Source of the DNA: Epiperipatus broadwayi
Lineage: Eukaryota > Onychophora > Udeonychophora > Euonychophora > Peripatidae
Reading direction: 5' to 3'
Assembly (NCBI GenBank): GCA_028023455.1
Contig: JAQFVV010006448.1
Span: 897,431 to 961,430 of the forward strand
DNA length: 64,000 bases
The position numbers were made by a program, and so were the translations under genes. This document shows, piece by piece, positions 1-12,814 of this stretch (within the stretch, counting starts at the first letter, position 1; every line of letters begins with the position of its first letter). The notes under the pieces are model-generated. The model was not told the origin of the DNA. It did no database searches and saw only the letters and a list, made by a program, of their open reading frames with translations.

Positions 1-3000
1 TGTTAACTTTACCTTATTTAATTATCTTTTCGTGGTATAAAAGAAAAATTATAATTAAAAAGACATATTATAAAAGCCAAGGAAAGTTAACTAGAAAATT
101 TCGCGCTCTTTCTAAAAGAAATTGTCTGCTTTGAAAATAATGTAAGTTCCCCACGTTAAAATATGTTTTATTCACTGAAAATTATCTAAAAATAATATTA
201 ATGATCAATGATATTTACTTATGCACCTGTATATTTTTTAAAAAGAAAATATAAATTTTCTCAAGGCAAATATCGGAAAATTTGTATGTGTGCATTTTAC
301 GGAGAATTCCTTATTAAAGACAAATTACAATTCCTAGAGTAGGAATAAAAACTACAAACATTAGTGACTTAATTATAACTATAATATAATATGTTATATT
401 ATACATCAACTGGAGTCGTTAAAACTTTATATCCACGTAAGTCAGCTGCAGTCGTTATAATAATAGTATTTTGGAAAAATTCGCGCATTAGTTTTATTCC
501 TAAGCCAGCTAGCTAAAAATGATACGTATCGCCAATAGTAAAAAGAAAAGAATTGTATATGTGATCGTCTATCGTCAAATATTCGTCATGTTAAAATATG
601 TATTGTTTTCTTGGATCCCCAAAATTATAGCAGTTAATTCAAAGAAGAATTAACATCCAATGCTGCTATGTTTTCTTTGCCTAATTTATTAATTGCACCA
701 GAATGGAGGCAACTTTTATATAAATGAAATAATAAAATGTGTTTCTTATTTTAAATTTGCTTCGTGAACTACGAATGGATCAAGTTCTTCATCTAGATAA
801 ATTGCCCAACGGAAAAACATTTTTCTAGTGAGATAATAAGCACTTGTTAAGTAATGATTTTTTTTACTAATTTGTAAAATTATGTGTATTTTTTTTATAT
901 CAACAGGTTAAAGGCTGTATAGTCAAGTAATATTTAAATGACCTTGTAATCATAAAGGTATGTTTTCATGGAATTATTCTAGGTTAAATTTATATTGACA
1001 TAAAAAAGAAAAAAAAAATTTTTTTTTTTTTTTATAAAATGTGTTTACTTATGATATGCAATTATGGGTATAAATTTATATGTTAGATGTGTAAAAGAAG
1101 AAAAATTTAGATACTTAATAGGTAAAATATCTAGTTAAAATTATCAGAAGTAATTAAAGATAAGTGCTATACAGGATATTACTTATTTAAAGTTTGAAAC
1201 AAATTTATACTATGTTAATTGCGGAGCTTATTCCCTATTATTTTTTATTAACGCATTCACTTAATTTAGTTCAAGATACTAGACTACCAATTACTTGTTG
1301 AATGTTTCTTTGGCAAAGGTGAAAATTATTATGGTTTATTCTGTGTTATCCATTGATTTCAGACGTTGATCTAAGTATACCCCGGAACATAAATTTAGTG
1401 TAATTAGTGTATTTGCTTGTCTTGCCCCGATATAGCATTGGTATATGCTTAATATTCGCATAAGTAATAATTGTAATGTCTTTATTTTGTGGGATGGAAA
1501 ATGATCTCCCCAAAAGCTTTATTTTCCATGAGGGGAATAGATAAATCTAGTATTCGGGTATGTTTATAACCCAAGTGATCGCTTCTCAGAGTTAGGACGA
1601 TCAGTAATTTATATAGTATTTAGTGTATTTCATTCGTTAAAATCCCAGGAGAGGATTATATTTGGTGTGGGTTCCTATTATGCCCAAGTAAGAGGCAAGG
1701 ACCCACCAAACTATTTTAATGTAGTAGTTAACTCTACAGACCTTCAGTGTTATTCCATATTCCTCATGAGAAAATAGAGATAATTCCACCATGGAAGGTG
1801 TTGAATATTGTGTTTTGTTTAGAAAGTTATGGCAAGATAACGGGTATATTGGAGGTTAATTCCTCATGATCCATTTAGTATAAATAGCGTGCTAGTATAT
1901 ATGATCAATGTGTGGATTGTGCGGCGGAATAGTGCTGGTAATACACACATAAGTCAATGGAGAGAGTAAGTTTAAAATTGCGTGATTTAAAAATTTTATT
2001 TGCCAATGGAGGATTCAAATACTAGGTTTAATTCGGGTTAATGATTAAGTAGCACTCACAATATAACTTATACTTAGAAAAACAGTGTGTATAACAACTT
2101 CAGTTGTTATTAAGGTAAATATTAAAATAATAAGTGTAACTTCTGATAAATAACCCATAAATTATAATAAGTTATTTAAATAAATACTATCATTTAATTA
2201 AAGATATGATAATAAAAATCGTTTGTACGCATTGCCTAGAATCAGATTATTTTTATTTTAAAACAAATAGTTAGTTAATAAAGTTAAGCAGCCGTTCATA
2301 TAAGATACACTAAATGGATGAGTTGATGTATCGATAATAATATTTATTTTGTTATATTCAATTTGCATAAATGTAAAAAGAAGATGAAGAAGTAGTTCGA
2401 ATCCAGGTCTAAAAGTATAGACGAATTAATGTTAGTTATATTTTGTTTTATCCATATGGGATCGAATAAATTGTATATGTTTGTTTATTATGTTAATCAT
2501 AAAGGATAGTTTTGTTAAACTGTAATAATAAATTATAATCTTGTTAAAATTTAATAATAAATTATAGTCTTGTTACAAGTTGTTTTGAGTCATTTTTCTT
2601 GTGTGCTAAATAAAAGTGTATTTGCATAATACTTGCAATACTTTTCTTGAGTCCGAAATCATTTATGATATCTTAATTTCAATACACCAGATAGACAATT
2701 GTAGGCAGATCATAATATTTCATTATATTTTAATTTAATAAGAATTATTTATGGAATTGAAAACTTCAGACCAAGACATTTTATTTTATGTGTGTGTAAA
2801 ATCACTTTCTTCCCAAACTACCAGCTTTGGTTACACATTGTGTCTTACACATTTAAGTGAAGTGTCTAAGTAATAAATCTTAGTTAAATTATTGTGTTGT
2901 CATGGATAATGGAAGGACACAAAAGCACCCTTGTCTTTTCATCATTCCGACTGAGATTCTGGATAAAAGGGCTGTATTATTCAAAATTATGCGTTGTTAT

Positions 3001-3681
3001 TGAATATGGTTATCATCTCTTTAAATATTATAATAGTTGATATGTGGATGAAGATACCTGGAATTTAAATAAGATAAATGTTTCCTATAGCCGACCAGAA
3101 TGTCAGTCATATGCGACAACACAATACTGCCGAGCATTTTATTAAATATAACAGAGAACCCTGAGATTAGTGTCATTATTATAAGTGCTCTTAAATTAAG
3201 AATTGATCAATTATGATCAACATTACAAGCGTGGCATGGCTTAAGAGATTGAAACGTCTAATTGTATAATAACAAAAATATTGAGATCATATTGGCAAAT
3301 TAATGAATGTTTTATTTTAGTCAGTAATATTAACAATGACATGAAATCATCATCATCATTGTCGAACAGTGCAAGTACTTACAGCTCAGAGAATGTGTTT
3401 TGGATAGAGAAAGAATGTTAGTTATTCTAAATTTTTTTTTTAAATTTATTTTTTAACGATAATTTTTTTTAATTCTATCTCTGTCTGAACTGCATATCGC
3501 TGTAGCTGAATTATTATAACTAACCAAACGTCGAGCTATATTAGGTAATATAGGGTTTGCTACCCGAATCATATATGGAAGCGTTTAGGATTTCCGAATT
3601 TTATTTCATAATAATAGAAGCCATCGTTTGATATGTTCCGAATTCTCTTTCATAGAAGTGAAGTCGTCTTTAGATAGGTTA

Positions 3682-3683
<2 letters not shown>
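1..3683. repeat. Long non-coding direct repeat, copy 1 (at least 3.6 kb)
   Basis: This stretch aligns by eye nearly end to end with 4656-8318; position 5 corresponds to 4661 and position 3684 to about 8318. Shared landmarks include the opening TTAACTTTACCTTATT, the block around 1380 (ATACCCCGGAA), the block around 1670 (GGTGTGGGTTCCTATTA) and a CATCATCATCATCATTG run near 3350. Differences are scattered substitutions and one- or two-base indels that respect no reading frame, and no ORF of 60 residues or more lies in either copy, so the unit is probably non-coding. A short internal tandem of about 29 bp lies near 2516-2575. The two copies lose similarity at about 3566/8205 and then share the last bases GGTTAGAATATA before a (TA)n tract. 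The unit may extend left of the window. It could be a long satellite monomer, a segmental duplication or the long terminal part of an unrecognised transposon. Confidence 0.8.
2091..2110. other. Perfect hairpin conserved in both long-repeat copies
   Basis: The sequence is a perfect inverted repeat, ATAACAACT / AGTTGTTAT, around a TC dinucleotide. The identical 20-mer occurs at 6720-6739 in copy 2 although the surrounding bases differ, so it has survived the divergence of the two copies. No function can be assigned. Confidence 0.5.

Positions 3684-3757
<74 letters not shown>
3684..3757. repeat. (TA)n microsatellite
   Basis: About 37 uninterrupted TA units directly follow the end of long-repeat copy 1. 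The sequence leaving it starts TGTAACC, comparable to TGTAACG after the (TA)n tract at 18073-18094. Confidence 0.98.
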
Positions 3758-3760
<3 letters not shown>

Positions 3761-4655
3761 AACCTAGTGTTATTGACACTTGGTCTATTTAGCATCGTTT
3801 CCACAGGAAAACAATGCTATCTTTTTCTAGAAAATAAAAAATTAAAATAGTAATAATATTAAGTGATTAATAAAATAGGCTATTACTCACTTTAACATGT
3901 TTTAAGCAAATAACTAATAAATTTAGTAATTTAATGTCATTTTGAAAAAGAGCAGAAATAATTTAATTAAAAATATTAACCATAAGAGCAATTAATATAG
4001 TATAAAGGCATATTATAAATAGTAATTGATTGTAGATGGACAGGGGGGGGATAGGTGAGTATCTTATCATAACAACATAGCTTCTCGTAATTTTAGTTTT
4101 TAAATTATTTTAGACAATAATGTATACAGAAATATACACCACTAATAAACAGTGTCAATTACATGTATTTATTATTTTACATTATTTGTCAAATTATCTT
4201 GTAGTTCATTTAAACCATACAGAACAAAATATAACTGTAATAAGTTTTTTTTTTTTTCCTTTCTTTTGTTTATGTATAATTAAATGATTTTTTTCTCTGT
4301 AAGAGGTCGCTAAAATAAAACAAGACCGCCAAAAACTGGAAAAAAAGTTTAGTCTGCTATTTAGTCTTCAAGAAGGAGTGAGTACTGAAATTTGGTAACA
4401 AAATTTTTTATATTTTTTATTGCAGAAATAAATATCAGTCCATTAAATGTTTGATAATATCATGTTTGGCTAAACTTAATTGATAGGATATTCTGCTTTT
4501 CTATGTCCATCGACCTATTATAAAGTTTTTATACTAAAAAATTATACTATCGTGTGCTAAAGTTTAAAATGACCGTATTGATTACAGTAATCACTGAAAG
4601 CGTCATTATGTTTAAAGTAAATAATATAAACAATTTCCAGCAAATAAACAATTAT
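3758..4655. other. AT-rich spacer between the two long repeats
   Basis: This stretch of about 900 bp separates the two long repeat copies. It contains a G run (GGGGGGGG near 4044) and no ORF of 60 residues or more. If the long unit is a tandem satellite, this spacer would be part of a monomer of about 4.65 kb. I cannot tell, because the bases left of position 1 are not in the window and the second copy is followed by a LINE. Confidence 0.6.
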
Positions 4656-7600
4656 TTATTAACTTTACCTTATTTGATAAATTTTTCTTGGTATAAAAGA
4701 AAAATTTATAATTTAAAAGACATATGATAAAGGCTAAGGAAAGTTAACTATAAAATTCCGCGCTCTTTTTAACTGACATTGTCTGCATTTAAAAATAATG
4801 AAAGCTCCTCACATTAAAATATAATTTATTCAATGAAAATTATCTAGAAATAATATGAATGATAAAGGATATTTACTTATGCACCTGCATAATTTTAAAA
4901 AGGAAAATATAAATTTTCTCAAGGCAAGTATTGAAAATTTTGTATGCGTGCATATTACGGAAATTCATTATTAAAGAAGACTTATAATTCCTAGAGTAGG
5001 AATAAAAACTAACCAATAAGTGACTTAATTATAACTTTAAAATAATATGTTATATTATACCTCAACTAGAGTCCATAAAATTCTATCTACGTAAGTCAGC
5101 TGCAGCCCTTATAATTATAATATTTCCTAAAAGTCGCGCATTAGTTTATTCTTAAACCATCTAGCTAAATAAAATGGTACGTATCGCCAATATTAAAAAG
5201 GAAAAGAATTGTATATATGTGATCGTCAAGCGTCAAAATATTCGTCATGTTAAGTTATGTATTGTCTTTCTTGGATCCCAAAATTATATAAGTTAATTCA
5301 AAGAAGAATTAATATCCAACGCTATTATGTTTTCTTTGCTTAATTATTAAATGCGCCAGAATGGGTGCAACTTTCATAGAAATGATATAATAAAATGTGT
5401 TTCTTGTTTTAAATTTTTGCTTCGTGAACTACGAAAGGATCAAATTCTTCATCTAAATAAAGTGCCCAACGGAAAAACATTTTTCTAGAAAGATAATAAA
5501 CACTTGTTAAGTAATATTTTTTATTTGAAAAATTATGTATATTTTTTTATCAACAGGTTAAAAGATGTATATTCAAGTAGTATTTAAATGACCTAGTAAT
5601 CATAAAGGTATGTTTTCTTTTAATTATATTAGGTTAAATTTATATTTGACATGGAAAATATTTTTATAAAATGTGTTTACTTATCATAGGCAATTATGGG
5701 TATAAATTTATATGTTAAATGCGTAAAAGTGGAAAAGTTTAGTTACTTAATAGATAAAATATCTAGTTAAAATTATCAGAAGTAATTAAAAAGAAGTGCT
5801 ATACAGAATCTTATTTATTTAAAGTTTAAACAAATTTATACTATGTTAATTGCGGAATTTATTCCCAATTATTTTTTTTATTAACGCATTCACTTAATTT
5901 AGTTCAAATTACTATATAACCAATTACTTGTTGAATGTTTCTTTGGCAAAAGTGAAAATTATTATGTTTATTTTGTATTATCCATTGATTACAGACGTTG
6001 ATTTAAGTATACCCCGGAATATAAATTTTGTGTAATTAGTGTATTTGCTTGTCTTGCCCTGAATAGCATCAGTATATGATTAATATTCCCATTAGTAATA
6101 ATTGTATGTATTTATTTTGAGGGACGGAAAATAATCTCCCCAAAAGCTTTATTTTTCATGAGGGGAATAAATAAATCTAGAATTCGGGTATGGTTATAAC
6201 CGAAGCGATTGCTTTCCAGAGCCAGGACGATCAGCCATTTATACCATATTTAGTTTATTTCGTTCGGTAAAATCCCATGAGAGGATTATATTGGTGTGTG
6301 TTCCTATTAGGCCCAGGTAAGAGGCAAGGACCCACCAAACTATTTTAATATAGTCGTTAACTCTTCGTATCTACGATATTATTCCCTTTTCCTCATGAGA
6401 AAATAGAGATAATTCCACCACGGAAGGTGTAGAATATTGTGTTTTATTTAAAAAGTTATGGCAAGATAACTGGTATACTGGAGGTAAATTCCTTCTGATC
6501 CATTTAGTAAAAATAGAGTGCTAGTATATATGATCAATGTCTGGATTGTGCGTCGGAATAGTGCGGGTAATCCACACATAAGTCAATGGAGATAATAAGT
6601 TTAAATTTGCGTGATTTATAAATTTTTATTTGCCAAAGGAGGGTTCAAATACTAAGTTTAATTCAGGTTAATTATTAAGTAGCACTCACAATATAACTTA
6701 TATGGAGGAAACAATGTGTATAACAACTTCAGTTGTTATTCAGGTAAATATTAGAATAATAAGTGTAATTTCTGATAAATAACCCATAAATTATAATAAG
6801 TTATCTGGGTAAAAAAACTGTCGTTTAGTTAAAGATACGATGATAATAATCGTTTGTACGCATTGCCTAGAATCCAATTATTTTTATTTTAAAACACATA
6901 GTCAGAATAAAGTTAAGCAGCCGTTCATATAAGATACACTCAACTGATAAGTTAGTGTATCGACAATAATATTTAATTTGTTATAATTAATATGAGTCAA
7001 TGTATAACAAAGATGAAGAAGTAGTTCGAATCTAAGTCTAAAAGCATAGACTAATTATTATTAGTTATTATTTTGTTTTATCCATATGGGATCAACTAAA
7101 GTGTAAATTTTTGTTTATTATGTTAATCCTAAGGGATCGTTTTTGTTAAATTGTAAGAATAAATTGAAATATTGTTAGAATTTAATAATAAATATAGTCT
7201 TATTAAAAGCTGTTTTGAGTCATTTTTCTTATGTGCTAAATAAAAGTGTATCTGCATAATACTTGCAATACTTTCTTGAGTCCAAAATTATTTATGAAAT
7301 CTCAAATTCAATACACTAGATAGACAATTATATTGCAGATCAGAATATTTCATTCTATTTTTAATTTAATAAGAATTATTTATGGAATTGAAACTTCAGA
7401 CCAAAACATTTTATTTTATGTGTGTGTAAAATCACTTTATTCCCAAACTAATATATTTGATTGCATATTGTTCCATACACATTTAAGTGAAGTGTCTAAG
7501 TATTAAATCTTAGTTAATTATTGTGTTGTCATGGGTGATGGAAGGACACAAAAGCACCCTTGTCTTTTCATCATTCCAACTGAGATTCTGGATTATAAAT

Positions 7601-8318
7601 TGGCAGTATTATTCAAAATTACACGTTGTTCTTTAATAAGGTCATCATCTTGCTAAATATTATAATAGTTGATATGTGGATGAAGACACCTGGAATTTAA
7701 ATAAGTTAAATGTTTTCTATAGCCAACCAGAATGTCAGCTCTATTGGACAACACAATACTGCCGAACTTTTTAGTAAATATAACAGAGAACCCTGAGATT
7801 AGTGTCAGTATTATAAGTGCTCTTAAAGAAAGAATTAATTCAGTATGATTAATATTACAAGTGTGGCATGGCTAAAGAGATGGAAACTTTTAATTGTATA
7901 ATAATAAAATATTCTGAGAGCATATGGGCAAATTGCTGAATGTTGTAATTTAGTCAGTAATATTAACAATGAAATAAAATCATCATCATCATTGTCAAAT
8001 AGTGCAAGTACTTATAGCTCAGAGAATGTGTTTTAGATAGAGAGAGAATGTTAGTTTATTCTAAATTGTTTTATTAAATCTATTTTATTAATGATAATTT
8101 TTTTTTTCTCTGTCTGAGATGCATATCTCTGTAGCCGAATTATATAACTAACCTAACGAAGAGCTATAAAGAACCATATTAGATAATAGAGGGTTTGGCT
8201 TCCCGTCCGATTTACTTTAATAGAATCCGCTCTCTGGTGTTACCGGGTTATAATGGAAGCAGCCTGTCCGTTATTATTTTGATAGATAGTAACATCGTCT
8301 GTATTTACTTGGGTTAGA
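4656..8318. repeat. Long non-coding direct repeat, copy 2
   Basis: This is the second copy of the unit at 1-3683. The order of all landmark blocks is kept, including the conserved hairpin at 6720-6739 and the CATCATCATCATCATTG run near 7980. I judge similarity to be high (most bases match in every line compared), with frequent small indels. The right end differs from copy 1 between about 8205 and 8305 (a GC-richer stretch with CCGCTCTCTGGTGTTACCGG) and then reconverges on GGTTAGAATATA. No coding potential is seen. Confidence 0.8.
6720..6739. other. Perfect hairpin, copy 2 of the conserved palindrome
   Basis: Same 20-base palindrome as at 2091-2110, ATAACAACT / AGTTGTTAT around TC. It sits at the equivalent place in the second long repeat. 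Confidence 0.5.
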
Positions 8319-8339
8319 ATATATATATATATATATATA
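8319..8339. repeat. (AT)n microsatellite at LINE 5' boundary
   Basis: A short AT tract closes long-repeat copy 2, and LINE sequence follows immediately. The LINE therefore appears to have inserted into or beside the microsatellite. Confidence 0.85.
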
Positions 8340-8524
8340 ATAAAGTATAATGAGAGTTTTTGCATGGAATGATGTAAATAAAGTTAAAGTTACAATATGT
8401 GATCTTTGCAACTTGTCTTAGAAAAAGCGTCCCTTAGTGATTCAGTTTCAAGAAGACAGGGACGATTGTCCCCTTACCGTTACATTTTTTATTCAAGGTA
8501 AGTCGGTTTTAATCATTATATATT
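8340..8524 (+). promoter_or_regulatory. LINE 5' untranslated leader
   Basis: A leader of about 185 bp lies between the (AT)n tract and the first ORF1 ATG at 8525. LINE leaders normally carry an internal promoter, but I cannot point to a specific motif here. It includes a CAAGGTAAGT string near 8500, which matches a 5' splice-donor consensus; nothing else suggests that it is used. Confidence 0.4.
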
Positions 8525-11112
8525 ATGGAAAGTGATAATATAATCGATAACTCTCAAATTAATGTTAACCCCGATCTCAGCATGCAATCTAGCAATGCAG
8601 TCTTCGGTCGTAAATATTATAGCCTTAGATCTAATCTAAATGCAACTAAACTAACTTCTACTACAAATAAAAACCCACAAACCAATAAATCAAATGAAAA
8701 CAGCATCGCAAATATCAACAAAAGTTTAGAAAATAGTCAACTTACCCCTAATATAAACAATAGCATAAATATCTCATCAAGCAATACTATTGAAATCCTT
8801 AAAAATACAAGCAAAAACCAATCATCTCCTCTCCGAAGTCTTTACGCTCTTTCAGAAGACTCTAATGAGCAATTTCCTTCCCAATAATACCCTGAAAACC
8901 ATATCTGAAAATAATAGACAAAATTTCCAACAAGATGATTTCAGCGAATTTTTTAAAGTTAAAACTTTTCCACCAGAGGGCGACAAAAACAGCACTATCA
9001 CATTAAGTTTGTCAACAGTAAATTTAAAAATCAAAAAAAGAAATAAATTTTAAAACTAATAAATCTCATTCCAAAACAAACAAAGATTATAGCACAGAAC
9101 AATCCATTGCTACATCAGCCAACTTGCAATCTAAACCAATTTCATCAATTCCAATATTGAAAAATTCCTCTACGTACACAAATATCATAAGGTCTAAAAA
9201 TTCTGAGAGCATCTCCGAAAATATTAAGGCCGATAATTTCTATGAACTATATTTGAATATCTCAGAATTAGACACAGAACAAGAATCAAACACTCTAGAA
9301 AATGTCTCATTTAATATAAATGATCTTAATGACGACATGTTCCTAAAAATAAATAACGATTTCAACAAAACGATTCCCAACACACTGTATAAATCGTTTA
9401 CAAACTACTACAGTGATAAGTCATTAATCTTAGCCATAACAAATCAACAATGTGTGTTATATAAGTTCCCTCTAGAACAACTATACAGTCTAATCAATCA
9501 AAATCAATTAGGCAGAGGCATTCACATGATCCTTAACCATCCCAATGACTGCTATGTTATCGTTGAGTTTAAAACGTGGGCGGACCATATGAACTTTAAA
9601 AATAACTACCGATCTTTGGGAAATTATATACTATGCTCCATAGATATGAACCGTCCAGTTACACTATCTGGCAGAATTCAAAACTGCCTTGCCCACTTGA
9701 AAGAACAAGAACTACAAGACATCCTTATTAATTATGGTTCAGTTAGCAAATTTAAACACCTATTAAACCCTCACTTCGAAGATCAAATCCTGTCCAATAC
9801 AGTTATCTTCACACTTACATTAAAGAAAAACATTATACCCACTGACATACCCACCATTATTACTGCAAGAGGCTCTCCTATGGTTTTGACCTTCAGGGGA
9901 GTACAGCCACAATGTTTCTTCTGCCTTTAAAGAACACAGCTTATTAAAGATTGTGCAGCAAGAATATGCACACACTGTCATATTAAAAAGAATAAAGTTG
10001 ACAGATGCCCTGGTAGACCTATTAATACAGCTATCACATTCTTAAATAGACAATCACCACATGGGACTAATCCTAACAGCAACCTCACAAACCCAGACAA
10101 TCTCATTCAAATAAATCCTCCAACAAACACTTTCACATCCAAACCTATCTTTCAAAATGAAAATCTTCAAGAAAGAACAAACACCAACCTCTACACTAAT
10201 AGTAGTGAATCAGAGAACCAAGCAATAACATATACTGCCACTAAACCAATCACTCAAACCAATATAATACTCAAGATCATTCATATGATACATATTGTAC
10301 TAATCCCTGAGAAACAATGCTAGGCCAAACTCTTTCTTCAATAGAAGACAATATGACCAAACCATCTAACCAGAGCAAGGAAAACCCAGGCAAAGAAGAA
10401 AATACACCTAAAAAATTTCAAAACAATTCATCTATAACAACTCCCACCCAGCTTATAACCAATGATGCATCATCATTCGGGCCAGCTAAGTCTAACAAAC
10501 CTAAACAAAGCAATCCACAACCTGTCCTCAATTCTTCAATGCCTGCAATAATTAACCATCCAGATGAAAAGACTTATCAAACACTCAACCCGGAAGTCAG
10601 CATAATTAATGCTTCACAACAGTTACAGCAAACCAAAAATGACTCAGGACTAAAATTTAAACCAAATTCTTATAACAATAAAAAAACACTTTCATCAAAA
10701 GAACAGGAAAAAGAAAACAACACTATTAAACTTAAAAACCCCCAAAAAACCAACATAACAAATACCCAAAATACAAATAAGAAAATTAAAATCAATTCGC
10801 TCAGATAAATCAAGCTCTGATGATGACACCTCCCATCCAATACATTATTCACCACCACCCGCTAGCAAACAAATTTCAGATTTATCCAGCACAAAGCTTC
10901 ACAAATCCATAGAAAAAAAAAGGAAAACCATGGATCCTATAACCATCGATACCATTGATCCATCTGACAAATATCAGACAGATTACACTACTTCATCAGA
11001 CACTGAAGACTTCATGGATGTGTTTCCTCAACCAACAAATATATCACCAATTCATCCACAAGTTAAATCACAAGACTCTGATTGCCAAACAACATCAGAA
11101 CTCATTAACTAG
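8525..11112 (+). pseudogene. LINE ORF1 (zinc-knuckle nucleic-acid-binding protein), frame-broken
   Basis: ORF1 products of LINEs bind element RNA and chaperone it during target-primed reverse transcription. The reading frame starts at ATG 8525 (MESDNIIDNSQ), shifts near 8790-8890, and continues at 9124-9930 in a third frame. The 9124 segment holds an ordered region that could be an RRM-like fold, ending in GVQPQCFFCL. An in-frame TAA at 9928-9930 interrupts a CX2CX4HX4C-type zinc knuckle. Reading on in the same frame gives further cysteines (KDC, then ICTHC, then RCPGRP), so the stop looks like a point mutation. The His position of the first knuckle is also changed to Gln. After another shift the Asn/Ser/Lys-rich C-terminal part runs at 10317-10808 and, in another frame, to the stop at 11112. 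Low complexity and repeated shifts mark it as a dead copy. ORF2 begins 57 bp downstream. Confidence 0.75.
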
Positions 11113-11168
11113 GGGATGTCCACATTGACTTGGTACACATTGCTGAGGATGGTTTGGATTAATCTATC

Positions 11169-11853
11169 ATGTTCTGCAAAATTGCTGGCATTAACATTCG
11201 CAGCATCAACTCAATTGATAGAGTTCTAGCTATTAAAAACTGGCTCTCGCTCTGCTCCCCTCATATACTTCTTATGGGTGAAACTAAATTTCACCATAAG
11301 ACTGATCATAAAATATTATCTCTTCTCTCTGCTCTCGGATTTACTAGATTTTCCATAGGCCATTCTGCTTCAGGTGGAGTCGGTACTCTTATCAGCAAGT
11401 CAACACCACCAAACAGTTTTAGCATTCTATTCCTAGATGCCAATATTATTGTCATAGAAATAGACTATTGGGGTTATCCGATCATCATAGCTTATATATA
11501 TACAGCCAAAGACACCTCTCAAAATCTAAAATTAATTCATATCCTAAATGCCATCAATACTAACAGAGCCTCCCCTACTAATCTTCTGGGAGACCTTAAC
11601 ACCACATACAATGACTTCAACAAGAGATTTTTGCATCTAATAAATCGCAGATTAATGTGTGGAGAGGGTTTCTTCCCTCCTGAAGCCTACTCTTTCTATA
11701 CCAAAACTAAAAAGTCCCTGATTGATTTGGTTTTCTACACCCCAGACCTCCATTTCAACCTTGATGCAGCCTTAACCCCTGTTGCTTTCTCTGATCATAT
11801 GGCTCTAATCTTACAACTTGCACCTATTGCAATCCCTACACCTATTGATGGAC
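11169..11853 (+). CDS. LINE ORF2, N-terminal APE-type endonuclease domain (partial)
   Basis: The frame opens at ATG 11169 (MFCKIAGINIRSIN) and stays open for about 228 residues to the N gap at 11854. The signature order of exonuclease-endonuclease-phosphatase (APE-like) endonucleases is visible: NIRS near residues 10-13 (catalytic Asn), GETK near residue 37 (metal-binding Glu), GDLN near residues 140-143 (Asp and Asn), the SLIDLVFYTP stretch, and FSDHMAL near the end (catalytic Asp-His pair). This domain nicks target DNA to prime reverse transcription. No stop or frameshift is seen, in contrast to ORF1. The reverse transcriptase would lie downstream but is hidden by or lost in the gap. Any residues across the Ns are not real. 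Confidence 0.88.
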
Positions 11854-12353
11854 NNNNNNNNNNNNNNNNNNNNNNNNNNNNNNNNNNNNNNNNNNNNNNN
11901 NNNNNNNNNNNNNNNNNNNNNNNNNNNNNNNNNNNNNNNNNNNNNNNNNNNNNNNNNNNNNNNNNNNNNNNNNNNNNNNNNNNNNNNNNNNNNNNNNNNN
12001 NNNNNNNNNNNNNNNNNNNNNNNNNNNNNNNNNNNNNNNNNNNNNNNNNNNNNNNNNNNNNNNNNNNNNNNNNNNNNNNNNNNNNNNNNNNNNNNNNNNN
12101 NNNNNNNNNNNNNNNNNNNNNNNNNNNNNNNNNNNNNNNNNNNNNNNNNNNNNNNNNNNNNNNNNNNNNNNNNNNNNNNNNNNNNNNNNNNNNNNNNNNN
12201 NNNNNNNNNNNNNNNNNNNNNNNNNNNNNNNNNNNNNNNNNNNNNNNNNNNNNNNNNNNNNNNNNNNNNNNNNNNNNNNNNNNNNNNNNNNNNNNNNNNN
12301 NNNNNNNNNNNNNNNNNNNNNNNNNNNNNNNNNNNNNNNNNNNNNNNNNNNNN
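11854..12353. other. Assembly gap (500 N)
   Basis: Exactly 500 N characters, typical of a scaffold gap of unknown true size. Reading frames that appear to cross it are artefacts. Confidence 1.
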
Positions 12354-12699
12354 TGTTAATAAAATTTTTATTAAAATGAAGTTACAATATGTTCTTTCAA
12401 TTTACACTGGTAATGAAAACTTAAATCACATCATTTAGTAATATTTTCCTGAGCTACATTACACACATGAGAATGATATTTAAATGATAAATATAGGTTA
12501 AAATTGAAAATATTTTCATGGGAAAAAAATTAGCTTTCATCTATTAAATATATTTGATGTTAACCATGTCATTCCTCAACTATGCTAAATCATTTTTTAT
12601 TTTATTAGTTTGTTGAAAGCTCTAAAATTATTGCATTTATACTCTTTATAATTGGTTTTACTAAGTATTGCTATTTTATAATTCCATATCTCAGGATGT
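12354..12699. other. Unassigned AT-rich sequence after the gap
   Basis: About 350 bp with no recognisable LINE 3' end or coding motif. The right part may already belong to the minus-strand hammerhead unit that is recognisable from about 12700. Confidence 0.4.
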
Positions 12700-12814
12700 A
12701 ATTTGATAACGTATATTGTTTTATATAATTTAGCAATCATGCTAATAGCTTTAAACAAACTTTTTTTGATAAATGCCACAAGAAAAAGCATTTAAAATCT
12801 CTCACTACCTCTAT

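Larger units (their letters stand above)
8340..11853 (+). mobile_element. Non-LTR retrotransposon (LINE), 5' part, cut by assembly gap
   Basis: The element has a leader (8340-8524), an ORF1 region broken into several frames (8525-11112) and the N-terminal endonuclease of ORF2 (from 11169), all on the plus strand, which is the canonical two-ORF LINE layout. It is more C-rich on this strand than its surroundings. The reverse transcriptase and 3' end fall in or beyond the N gap, and I do not recognise LINE sequence after 12354. ORF1 with zinc-knuckle cysteines plus an APE-type endonuclease fits Tx1/L1-like groups, but the clade cannot be fixed without the reverse transcriptase domain. Confidence 0.85.

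Noticed and set aside
8498-8512. GGTAAGT splice donor in the LINE leader
   Set aside because: A seven-base match occurs readily by chance and there is no acceptor or exon evidence.
11818-12438. ORF running across the N gap and out the other side
   Set aside because: The frame is open only because Ns contain no stop codons.
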